The notes below the pieces were generated by a model. That model ran no database searches. It saw only the letters and a program-made list of their open reading frames with translations, and was not told the DNA's origin. From Deltaproteobacteria bacterium RIFOXYA12_FULL_58_15 (lineage in GTDB: Bacteria; Myxococcota; XYA12-FULL-58-9), in assembly GCA_001798605.1 (NCBI GenBank), contig MGST01000069.1:3357-36839 (forward strand): a stretch of DNA of 33,483 nucleotides. The letters run 5' to 3'. How positions within the stretch are numbered: position 1 is the stretch's first letter; each line of letters starts with the position of its first letter. Both the position numbers and the translations under genes were made by a program. Below are positions 26,643 to 33,483 of this stretch, piece after piece.

Positions 26643-29009
26643 CTATTGATGATCGCTGGTAGGCACCTGAGCGAAATAGGCTTCCTCGAATACGGTTGCC
26701 AGATCATTGGCTGACATCCAAAACACCCCATCGTTGATGCCATCACCCGCCGGCTCCCCAAAGCCCCAGGGGTTGCGGAGGATAAAATACAGCTTGCCGT
26801 CTTGTTCCGTGTATCCGAGGAGCGAGTAGGCGTGTTCCACTTCAATGCCGGCTGGCATCGGATGTTGTGGATCACTCTGGCTGACGACGCACGGCTGACG
26901 GGCGTCAACAACCCGTCGGAGCCGCTCAATGACATCGTCACGGCCGTCAAATTTCACGACGTCGCAGGGAGTCCCCGTCAACAACGACAATACGAACCAA
27001 GATGTGCCTCCCTCGATGGCTGCGTATCCTCCAGACATTGCTGCGAAGGCCTTCTCGACAATGGCGAACCACATTGACGACTTCGTTGTCTCCCCCCACG
27101 CTGGAGATAAATGGCCGAAGACGGTATCACCGCTCGCCGTTACGAAGAGTCGGCCATCAACGAGAACGGGTAGCTCGCAGAAGCCAGGGGCATCAGGAGC
27201 TGGCACGCGAAACCGTACGGTGTAGGTTCCGTCTTCGTTGTCGGTGATCATTTTGGCGAGTAATTCTGGCCGGCAATTTGCAAGTGACGCGCAGCTTGCA
27301 CAGAAGGGACAATTGCCAAACAGAAGTCGTTGTTGCACATCAACAGCCGCGACTCCATTGACCATGAGATCTGCAGCGACGCGTTTTAACCCGTAGACAC
27401 GACTCATACTTTTGGGTCGCGGCGCCGGTAGCTCGTCGAGCAGGCAAGGGTCGTACACTGTTTCGCCAAGCAGCGCCTTGCGCAGCTTGTCTCGATCCAA
27501 AGGCAACGACAACACGTCGGGTTTGAGTGGAGCATCTTCTCCCTGAGCGTTTACCGCTCGAGCGAACAGAGCCGTCAGGGACAAACCAGCAGATCCCAGC
27601 ACGTTCGGATTCGCCCCGGCGTAGGCCGTGAAGTCTGCTGCAACCTTGGAGAGTTCGGCGTCTGGTGCCTCCAGGGATGCTGCGAGGGCGTGGGCTATCG
27701 CCCTGCCGGGGTCATCGTGTCCTTTGAGGCGCTCTATGAGTTGCGCGCCATAGGTGCTCTGGTAATCGGCCGCTGCGATTTCGCGGGCAAGATTGCCTTG
27801 AATTCCGAGGAGACCCTTACATCGCGCGTCTCTCACCAACCGCTCATAGACGAAAAACGCAGCGCAGGCATTTGTGTCGAGATCCTTGCCGTGCTCTCTG
27901 AAAAATGAGCGATACAAATCATAGACGGCATTGGCTGCCCTTGGATCTCCTTGGTTGGTACCGTCGAGAATTGCCTGTCGCATCGCGATCGCCGAAATAG
28001 GACGCGGTTGCTGAATCAGCTTCGCCAGCACTTGTCTTGTCTTTGCTTCGTCTCCCAGGCTCACCAGAGTGGGAGATGGAGGCGGCAACCCACGCGCTCG
28101 CGCCTGGCAGCTTTCAAAGAGAAGCTCCAGAGCACGTACTTTGCTGTCGAGATCATTCCAGAAGGCCTTGAAGAAGGGAATGAGATTGTCGAAAACGTTG
28201 TCGTCATCAATGAGCGAGCCGAGTGCCCGGCCGAGCTCCCGGAGACCAATCGGACGCGTTCCTGCCGCCAGCGATCGCAGACCATCTCGGTATCGCGGAT
28301 CAGGAATGTCCAGATTCTCGAACGACGTCTCTGCCTTGCCATTGGGTTGGTGTAGTCCGGTCATCGCCTCTGGCGGATTCGCTTTTCTACCAACAACGAA
28401 ATGGTCGCATTGTGCAACGCCGCCCGATGCAATCGTTGACGCGCTTTGTCGAATGTGGAAACCGGACTCTGCGGATAATGTTTGATCTTTCGCCGCCACC
28501 TCGACTGAGTGCTGCATTCGATAGACCGTAATCACAGGTTCGCCCATGGGACCTTGGTCCCACCACACGGCGCTCTCCACTCTTTCACCGATGTCGTGCC
28601 AGGTGAAATCTTGGGAGTTGAGACCCTTCTTTTCGATAGCCATTTTGAGGCCATCGACGAGAGCCTTTAGAGCTTTTCCAGCCATGTCGACCGGGGGCTG
28701 CTTGGGCAGCCGGCGATCTGGGCAGCGTACCGCCGCGGCCATCAACATGCTCGTGAAGCTGGCACCGTCAATCCGCAATCTTCTGCCGGCATCGAGATCC
28801 GCAATGAATCTCTCGTAAATCTTCTCCACATAATAGAAATCAACCTCTTCGGGCATGTCTCTGAAGAGGTCAAAAAGTCTTGATTTTGGGCCTGGGACCC
28901 ATAGCTCGAGATCGACGCCGGCTTTTCTTGTGGCGTCGTTCGCATCAACTGCAAGCGTCTTACCAGTTGCACTTTCGTGAAGTCGTGAAACAGCCATAAC
29001 TATTCTCAT
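26643..29009 (-). CDS. Calpain-like (family C2) cysteine protease with long N-terminal region
   Basis: About 788 aa. The first 550 or so residues are mostly helical, with no recognisable domain and no signal peptide or membrane segment. The C-terminal 230 residues match the calpain catalytic core: G-N-C-P-F-C-A-S-C-A-S-L in place of calpain G-D-C-W-F, then V-E-K-A-F-A-A-M-S-G-G-Y-A-A-I-E-G-G, then E-H-A-Y-S-L-L-G-Y and L-R-N-P-W-G. Counted from a TTG at 29012, the triad is C568, H727 and N747, so it looks catalytically intact. No EF-hand-like calcium-binding region is obvious. I chose the ATG at 29009; an ATG at 28997 is also plausible. Bacterial calpain homologues are scattered and mostly uncharacterised. 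The target and trigger are unknown; the gene has its own candidate promoter and no obvious partner. Confidence 0.82.
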   Translation of the reverse strand: MRIVMAVSRLHESATGKTLAVDANDATRKAGVDLELWVPGPKSRLFDLFRDMPEEVDFYYVEKIYERFIADLDAGRRLRIDGASFTSMLMAAAVRCPDRRLPKQPPVDMAGKALKALVDGLKMAIEKKGLNSQDFTWHDIGERVESAVWWDQGPMGEPVITVYRMQHSVEVAAKDQTLSAESGFHIRQSASTIASGGVAQCDHFVVGRKANPPEAMTGLHQPNGKAETSFENLDIPDPRYRDGLRSLAAGTRPIGLRELGRALGSLIDDDNVFDNLIPFFKAFWNDLDSKVRALELLFESCQARARGLPPPSPTLVSLGDEAKTRQVLAKLIQQPRPISAIAMRQAILDGTNQGDPRAANAVYDLYRSFFREHGKDLDTNACAAFFVYERLVRDARCKGLLGIQGNLAREIAAADYQSTYGAQLIERLKGHDDPGRAIAHALAASLEAPDAELSKVAADFTAYAGANPNVLGSAGLSLTALFARAVNAQGEDAPLKPDVLSLPLDRDKLRKALLGETVYDPCLLDELPAPRPKSMSRVYGLKRVAADLMVNGVAAVDVQQRLLFGNCPFCASCASLANCRPELLAKMITDNEDGTYTVRFRVPAPDAPGFCELPVLVDGRLFVTASGDTVFGHLSPAWGETTKSSMWFAIVEKAFAAMSGGYAAIEGGTSWFVLSLLTGTPCDVVKFDGRDDVIERLRRVVDARQPCVVSQSDPQHPMPAGIEVEHAYSLLGYTEQDGKLYFILRNPWGFGEPAGDGINDGVFWMSANDLATVFEEAYFAQVPTSDHQ

Positions 29010-29059
29010 CAATACTGGTGCCGACCATAAATCATCAAAGACACACTAACAATATGCGA

Positions 29060-29088
29060 ATCATAGAATCCGGCCCAAGTATTTGCAA
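29060..29088 (-). promoter_or_regulatory. Candidate promoter of the calpain-like gene
   Basis: The minus strand reads TTGCAA (29088-29083), a 17-nt spacer, then TATGAT (29065-29060), 4/6 and 5/6 to the sigma-70 consensus. Transcription would start near 29053, giving a leader of about 44 nt. The rest of the 232-nt gap (29010-29241) after coaBC holds no gene that I can see. Confidence 0.45.
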
Positions 29089-29241
29089 ACCTCAGGTTCG
29101 CCAACGACGTCGCTACCGAGTTATCCTGAAACGCACACCTGAGGCCGGTTTTGAATCCTGCCATGCCAACCCGAGGGACACGACAACCTCGATGGGACCA
29201 CCGTCACCCGTGTGCCGTTCTTTGCGATCTATGTGGCAACG

Positions 29242-30429
29242 TCACAACGCGGTGACGACGCGATCGAGGATTTCCTCAGCCACTGCCACCTTCGAAAGCG
29301 CAGGCAAACGGGCGGCCGAGCCATCGCGTGAGATGATGGTGACGACATTGGTGTCGGTGCCGAACCCGGCGTCGGGTAGCGTGATGTCATTCGCAACAAC
29401 AAGGTCGAGGTCTTTGGCCTCCAGTTTGGCTTTGGCCCTTTCATTGACGTCATGGGTCTCTGCGGCGAAACCCACAACGAAGCAGCCAGCCTTGCGGGGG
29501 GCGAGGGTCTTGAGAACGTCAACAGTGGGCTCGAGTGCGGCCTGAAAAGCTGCTGTCGGTTTTTTACTCTTTGTCGTTTGCCTGGAAGCTGGGGAGAAAT
29601 CTCCCGGCGCTGCAGCCATGACTAAGATATCCGCATCTTGGAGGGCGTTTTGGCAAGCGGTGAGAAGCTCGGCAGTTGTCTCAATGCGATCGACGTGAAC
29701 ATCTGGGGGAGGAACGAGGTTACTCGGTCCCGTGATCAACACAACCTCTGCACCGCGCCGTCGTGCCACCCGCGCCACAGCGAACCCCATTTTCCCCGAT
29801 GAAGGGTTGCTGATGAAACGCACAGGGTCAAAGTACTCGCGGGTGGGGCCGGCGGTGACGACGACCTTTTTGCCGTGCAGATCTTGGGACGTGAGTCGAC
29901 CCAGTGCAGCCTCGAAAATGTCCTCGGGTTCGGCCATCCGCCCGACACCGGTTGCGCCCGAGGCGAGGCGTCCCGCCGTGGGCATGACGAACTGGGCACC
30001 ACGCTCGCGCAGTGTCTCGACATTCTTCTGTGTAGCCGGATTGTTCCACATGCCGCTTTCCATAGCCGGCGCGACCAACCACGGCGCTTGAGTCGAAAGC
30101 GCGACGGCGGCGAGTGGATCGTCGGCACGGCCGAGAGCCAAGCGCGCGAGCAGGTCCGCGGTGGCTGGAGCGAGCACCAAGAGGTCGGCCCGGTGTGCGA
30201 GCTCGACATGATTGATTTCACCTGCCTCAGATGCCGACCACATATCGGTCACCGCTCGATTGCCGGTGAGAGCCGAGAAGGTGAGGGGGCCGACAAAGCG
30301 TGCCCCCGCCGCGGTGAGCATGGGCCACACGTGCGCCCTCGCTTCGACGAACAGTCGAGTGAGGTAAACGGCCTTGTAAGCGGCGATGCTTCCGGAAACT
30401 CCGAGGATGATGTGCTTTTTTTCGACCAT
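29242..30429 (-). CDS. coaBC: Bifunctional phosphopantothenoylcysteine decarboxylase / phosphopantothenate-cysteine ligase
   Basis: 395 aa, the usual length. The N-terminal CoaC flavoprotein domain has G-V-S-G-S-I-A-A-Y-K-A, catalytic H74 in I-N-H-V-E-L, and A-P-A-T-A-D. The C-terminal CoaB domain begins near residue 186 with V-T-A-G-P-T-R-E-Y-F-D-P-V-R and N-P-S-S-G-K-M-G, then K-S-K-K further on. The enzyme makes 4'-phosphopantetheine on the route to coenzyme A. Two CoaC positions differ from E. coli Dfp: PAMNxxMW reads P-A-M-E-S-G-M-W (E124), and the flap Cys position reads L-A-S-G (S157). There is no Shine-Dalgarno; a TATAAG 7 nt before the ATG suggests leaderless translation. It diverges from valS. 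Confidence 0.94.
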   Translation of the reverse strand: MVEKKHIILGVSGSIAAYKAVYLTRLFVEARAHVWPMLTAAGARFVGPLTFSALTGNRAVTDMWSASEAGEINHVELAHRADLLVLAPATADLLARLALGRADDPLAAVALSTQAPWLVAPAMESGMWNNPATQKNVETLRERGAQFVMPTAGRLASGATGVGRMAEPEDIFEAALGRLTSQDLHGKKVVVTAGPTREYFDPVRFISNPSSGKMGFAVARVARRRGAEVVLITGPSNLVPPPDVHVDRIETTAELLTACQNALQDADILVMAAAPGDFSPASRQTTKSKKPTAAFQAALEPTVDVLKTLAPRKAGCFVVGFAAETHDVNERAKAKLEAKDLDLVVANDITLPDAGFGTDTNVVTIISRDGSAARLPALSKVAVAEEILDRVVTAL

Positions 30430-30436
30430 GGGAAGG

Positions 30437-30465
30437 CTTATAGCTTAGGGGACGGCGGCTGTCGC
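30437..30465 (-). promoter_or_regulatory. Candidate promoter of coaBC giving a leaderless mRNA
   Basis: The minus strand reads GCGACA (30465-30460), a 17-nt spacer, then TATAAG (30442-30437), 4/6 and 5/6 to the consensus. Only 7 nt separate the -10 from the ATG at 30429, so transcription should start at or next to the start codon. No Shine-Dalgarno is present, consistent with this. Confidence 0.5.
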
Positions 30466-30506
30466 CCGTTCCCAAGAAGCGAATCGTCGAGTTGCACATT
30501 GTCTGT

Positions 30507-30535
30507 TTGAAAAGTGCCGGCCTAGAGGCTAAGTA
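30507..30535 (+). promoter_or_regulatory. Candidate promoter of valS, leaderless geometry
   Basis: TTGAAA (30507-30512; 5/6), a 17-nt spacer and TAAGTA (30530-30535) end 8 nt before the ATG, and no Shine-Dalgarno is seen. The -10 is poor, so confidence is low. No T-box-like leader is possible in this short gap. Confidence 0.3.
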
Positions 30536-30543
30536 GCGCCGTC

Positions 30544-33483
30544 ATGACCAGAGAGCTCTCCAAGACCTACGATCCCAAGGAAATCCAACCTATTGTGGTG
30601 CAGCGCTGGATAGACGCCAACGCCTTTGCCGCTGTGCCCGACGAGCGGAAGGAGCGCTACGTCATCATGATGCCGCTGCCCAATGTAACTGGGGCGCTGC
30701 ATATGGGGCATGCCATGGACAATGTCATGCAGGATCTTCTGGTTCGATGGCATCGGATGCAAGGGCACAACACCCTATGGCAACCGGGTACGGATCATGC
30801 CGGCATTGCAACACAGGCCGTTGTCGAGAAAAGGCTGTTCGAGCTCGAAGGCAAGACGCGGCACGACATTGGCCGGGAGGCTCTGGTCGAGCGGATCTGG
30901 CACTGGAAGGACGAGTACCAAGCACGCATCGTTCGCCAGCAACAGGAGATGGGATGCTCCTGCGATTGGAAGCGCCAGCGTTTCACCATGGACGCAGTGT
31001 GCAGCGCCGCTGTTCGCGAGTTGTTTTTCCGGCTGTTTCGAGACCGGCTCATCTATCGCGGTGATCGCTTGGTCAACTGGGATTGCCAGTTGCAGACGGC
31101 GGTCGCCGACGACGAGGTCTACCACGAGACCACCAAAGGGCACTTCTGGCATTTACGTTATCCCATCATCGATCCCGAGCCGGGAGAGCCCGAGTATGTG
31201 ATCGTTGCGACCACGCGTCCCGAGACCATGCTGGGTGACACAGCCGTCGCTTGTCACCCCGATCCCAAGGGCGCTCTCAATGCGACGATTGCCGAGCAAG
31301 AAGAGAAGCTCGCGCAAGCGTCAGCCAAGGACAGAGACGCCATCGCGGCGGAGGTCGGGCAGCTACAAGAGAGACAGAAATCAATGTTGCCCAAGCTCGA
31401 GCAACTGCGTGACATGGCGCGGGCGGGCCGAAAGGTGCGTCTGCCATTGCTCGGTCGGGAGATGCCGCTCATTTTGGACGAGTGGGCGAAGCCTGCGCTC
31501 GGCTCAGGTTGCGTGAAGATCACCCCAGCCCACGACCCCAACGACTACGATGTTTGGGGGCGCCACCCCGACATAGGTGTCATCAACATTTTGAAATCAA
31601 ACGGCGAGCTCAACGATAACGCAGGCCCCTACGCGGGTATGGATAGATTCGCAGCGCGTGCAAAGGTTGTCGCCGATCTCGACGTGCAAAGGCTCCTCGA
31701 GGCAGTCGAAGACCGGGATGTCGAGATTGGTTACTCCGATCGCTCCAAGACCGCGATTGAGCCCTATCTGTCCAAGCAATGGTTCGTGCGCATGGGCGAT
31801 GTCGAGGGCGGCGTCGTGCTGGCCAAGGGCACTGCCAATGAGATGACATCCCCCGGTTTGGCGCAGGCGGCCATTGATGCGGTGAAAGACGACTGGAGCA
31901 CCAGGAGCGGTAGACGCCTGACCTTTCATCCGGCGCGCTACCGCATGGGTTACGTCAACTGGTTGGCAGAAAAACGGGACTGGTGCATCAGCCGGCAACT
32001 GTGGTGGGGACACCGTATTCCCGTTTGGACCGCAGAGCCTGCCAACATGGCAGCGCTGGAGACGATGCTCGCAGCGATGCCGAACGACGACGACCTTTGG
32101 GTGTGGGTCGCGGACTCCGACGGCAACCAATACGAGTCAGCTCAGGCCCTTCAGCTAGCTAAGAACGGCGCAGTTTCATTGGAAGTGCAGGCCTGCTCGC
32201 GAAATCTCGAGTGTGACGCGAAACATGCAGCCGCCTTGGAGAAGGCGGGCCTCGTGCACGACCCCGACGTTCTCGACACCTGGTTCTCGAGCGCCCTGTG
32301 GCCGTCCTCGACTCTCGGTTGGCCAAACCCCGAGACCGCGCCGATAGGGGAGGGCCAAAGTCCTTTAGGGACTGACGGCGATATCCCCGATGCGTTCTCC
32401 TATTATTATCCAGGCTCGTGCTTGGTCACTGCCCGCGACATCATCACGTTGTGGGTGGCGCGGATGTTGATTGCTGGGCTCTACAATCACGGCGAGGTGC
32501 CATTTACTGACTGCTTTGTGCACGCCAAAATTCTTGACGGGCGCGGTGTCACCATGTCGAAGACCAAGGGCAACGGTATCGATCCCGTCGACATCATCGA
32601 ACGCTACGGTGCCGACGCCATGCGCTACCTCATCTGCGACATGGAGACCGGTATGCAGGATGTGCGCCTGCCGGTGCAGGCCACGTGCCCAACCTGCAAT
32701 GAACAGGTCGAGCTCACTGACGCCAAGCACGGCAGCACCATTTACACTTACCTCTGTACATCGTGCAAAGCCGAGTTCGACGTGCTCGGTACCATGGCAA
32801 CCGTGCCACCGGCCAAGGTGATCTCCGACCGTTTCGAAGTTGGTAAGAATTTCTGCAACAAGTTGTGGAACGCGGCCCGCTTTGCCTTGATGAACTTAGG
32901 TGAGCATGAATATCAGCCGCTCGACTGGACAGAGCTTGCTGGCGAGGATCGCTGGATTCTTTCACGCCTGACTCGCACAATCGGCGAGGTGACGGGTCAT
33001 CTCGAGAGCTATCGCCCCTCGGCTGCCATCGGCGCTGCTCGCGAGTTCTTTTGGGGTGAGCTGTGCGACTGGTATCTCGAGTTCATCAAGCCGCGCATGC
33101 GTGATGATGCTCAGGCACCGATAGCGCGGCAGGTTCTCTCCGTCGCTCTCGACCAGATCCTGCGACTGTTGCATCCGTTTGTCCCTTTTATCACCGAAGC
33201 TCTTTGGTCCTATCTCAATGAACAGGTGCCAAGACGCGGCATTACCGGAGAACTGCCGAGCTCGGAATTGTGCATCAATGCGCTGTGGCCAAAACAACAC
33301 GCAGACTGGCAGGATAACGCGCTGGAGGCCGAGATCACTGAGATTCAAACGGTCATCAGTCGATTGCGTGAACTGCGCTCTCGCCATGATATTCCGCCAC
33401 GCAAGGAACTGCCGGCGGTGATCAAGGCGGCCGGTGTTGCCCTCGAGACGTTGGAGCGACACCGCCACCTCATCATCGACCAG
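30544..33483 (+). CDS. valS: Valyl-tRNA synthetase (C-terminus beyond right edge)
   Basis: 980 codons are visible, open to the edge. It charges tRNA-Val. The class I HIGH motif is HMGH (53-56) after P-L-P-N-V-T-G-A-L. The editing (CP1) domain has T-T-R-P-E-T-M-L-G-D and G-S-G-C-V-K-I-T-P-A-H-D-P-N-D. Next come N-W-L-A-E-K-R-D-W-C-I-S-R-Q-L-W-W-G and the KMSKS-equivalent T-M-S-K-T (670-674). Unusual parts: a charged helical insert of about 55 residues near 240-300 inside the editing domain, and a four-cysteine knuckle (C715, C718, C738, C741) shortly after the KMSKS loop. The anticodon-binding region (N-K-L-W-N-A-A-R-F-A-L) follows. The terminal coiled coil is probably cut off. Identity as valyl rather than isoleucyl rests on the P-L-P-N-V-T-G opening and overall layout. 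Confidence 0.94.
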   Translation, partial: MTRELSKTYDPKEIQPIVVQRWIDANAFAAVPDERKERYVIMMPLPNVTGALHMGHAMDNVMQDLLVRWHRMQGHNTLWQPGTDHAGIATQAVVEKRLFELEGKTRHDIGREALVERIWHWKDEYQARIVRQQQEMGCSCDWKRQRFTMDAVCSAAVRELFFRLFRDRLIYRGDRLVNWDCQLQTAVADDEVYHETTKGHFWHLRYPIIDPEPGEPEYVIVATTRPETMLGDTAVACHPDPKGALNATIAEQEEKLAQASAKDRDAIAAEVGQLQERQKSMLPKLEQLRDMARAGRKVRLPLLGREMPLILDEWAKPALGSGCVKITPAHDPNDYDVWGRHPDIGVINILKSNGELNDNAGPYAGMDRFAARAKVVADLDVQRLLEAVEDRDVEIGYSDRSKTAIEPYLSKQWFVRMGDVEGGVVLAKGTANEMTSPGLAQAAIDAVKDDWSTRSGRRLTFHPARYRMGYVNWLAEKRDWCISRQLWWGHRIPVWTAEPANMAALETMLAAMPNDDDLWVWVADSDGNQYESAQALQLAKNGAVSLEVQACSRNLECDAKHAAALEKAGLVHDPDVLDTWFSSALWPSSTLGWPNPETAPIGEGQSPLGTDGDIPDAFSYYYPGSCLVTARDIITLWVARMLIAGLYNHGEVPFTDCFVHAKILDGRGVTMSKTKGNGIDPVDIIERYGADAMRYLICDMETGMQDVRLPVQATCPTCNEQVELTDAKHGSTIYTYLCTSCKAEFDVLGTMATVPPAKVISDRFEVGKNFCNKLWNAARFALMNLGEHEYQPLDWTELAGEDRWILSRLTRTIGEVTGHLESYRPSAAIGAAREFFWGELCDWYLEFIKPRMRDDAQAPIARQVLSVALDQILRLLHPFVPFITEALWSYLNEQVPRRGITGELPSSELCINALWPKQHADWQDNALEAEITEIQTVISRLRELRSRHDIPPRKELPAVIKAAGVALETLERHRHLIIDQ

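Noticed and set aside
29018..29545. 175-aa plus-strand frame starting in the coaBC/calpain gap
   Set aside because: Most of it lies antisense to coaBC, it is compositionally biased (Ser/Arg/Thr), and the gap more plausibly holds the calpain promoter.

Overview
This window comes from a diderm (outer-membrane) bacterium. It encodes Kdo synthesis for lipopolysaccharide (kdsB, kdsA, kdsC), an Omp85 assembly protein and a TamB-like partner. The DNA is moderately GC-rich, and ATG, GTG, TTG and apparently ATT are used as starts. A eukaryotic-type Ser/Thr kinase with an HRDISPQN loop, a very large fused signalling protein, a calpain-like protease and an Omp85 with about seven POTRA repeats together suggest Myxococcota or another former-deltaproteobacterial lineage. 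That assignment is an inference; the insert-rich valS would also fit a planctomycete-like source, and no rRNA is present to decide.

Layout. 1-1774 (minus): the 5' end of a glutamate formimidoyltransferase gene (cut by the left edge), preceded by a patatin-like protein whose catalytic serine is replaced by glycine. 1941-4948 (plus): an ECF sigma factor, rpiA and two alpha/beta hydrolases. 4958-6274 (minus): a class I/II aminotransferase. 6461-8797 (plus): a Ser/Thr kinase with two C-terminal cyclic-nucleotide-binding domains. 8817-12612 (minus): a tight kdsB-pyrG-kdsA-kdsC operon with a good candidate promoter at 12627-12655. 12636-13202 (plus): a small GAF-like protein. 13224-20286 (minus): tamB followed immediately by a large Omp85 gene. 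20478-26527 (plus): a translationally coupled two-gene signalling module. 26643-29009 (minus): a calpain-like cysteine protease. 29242-30429 (minus): coaBC. 30544-33483 (plus): valS, cut by the right edge.

The most unusual part is 20478-26527. The first gene encodes one polypeptide with a receiver, two PilZ-type modules carrying c-di-GMP-binding motifs, a LuxD-like acyl-transferase/thioesterase domain and a SAM-dependent methyltransferase. It appears to start at ATT behind a strong GGAGG. The second gene, overlapping it by 4 bases, is a multi-pass membrane hybrid histidine kinase fused to a receiver and an HD-GYP c-di-GMP phosphodiesterase. Together they look like a phosphorelay coupled to c-di-GMP turnover, c-di-GMP sensing and enzymatic handling of an acyl group. 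A fatty-acyl signalling system formally comparable to Rpf/DSF or Phc is a possible reading, but it is a hypothesis.

No stretch over 300 bases lacks a gene. The longest gaps are 29010-29241, 20287-20477, 6275-6460 and 1775-1940. No tRNA, rRNA, CRISPR array, insertion sequence or phage gene was seen.
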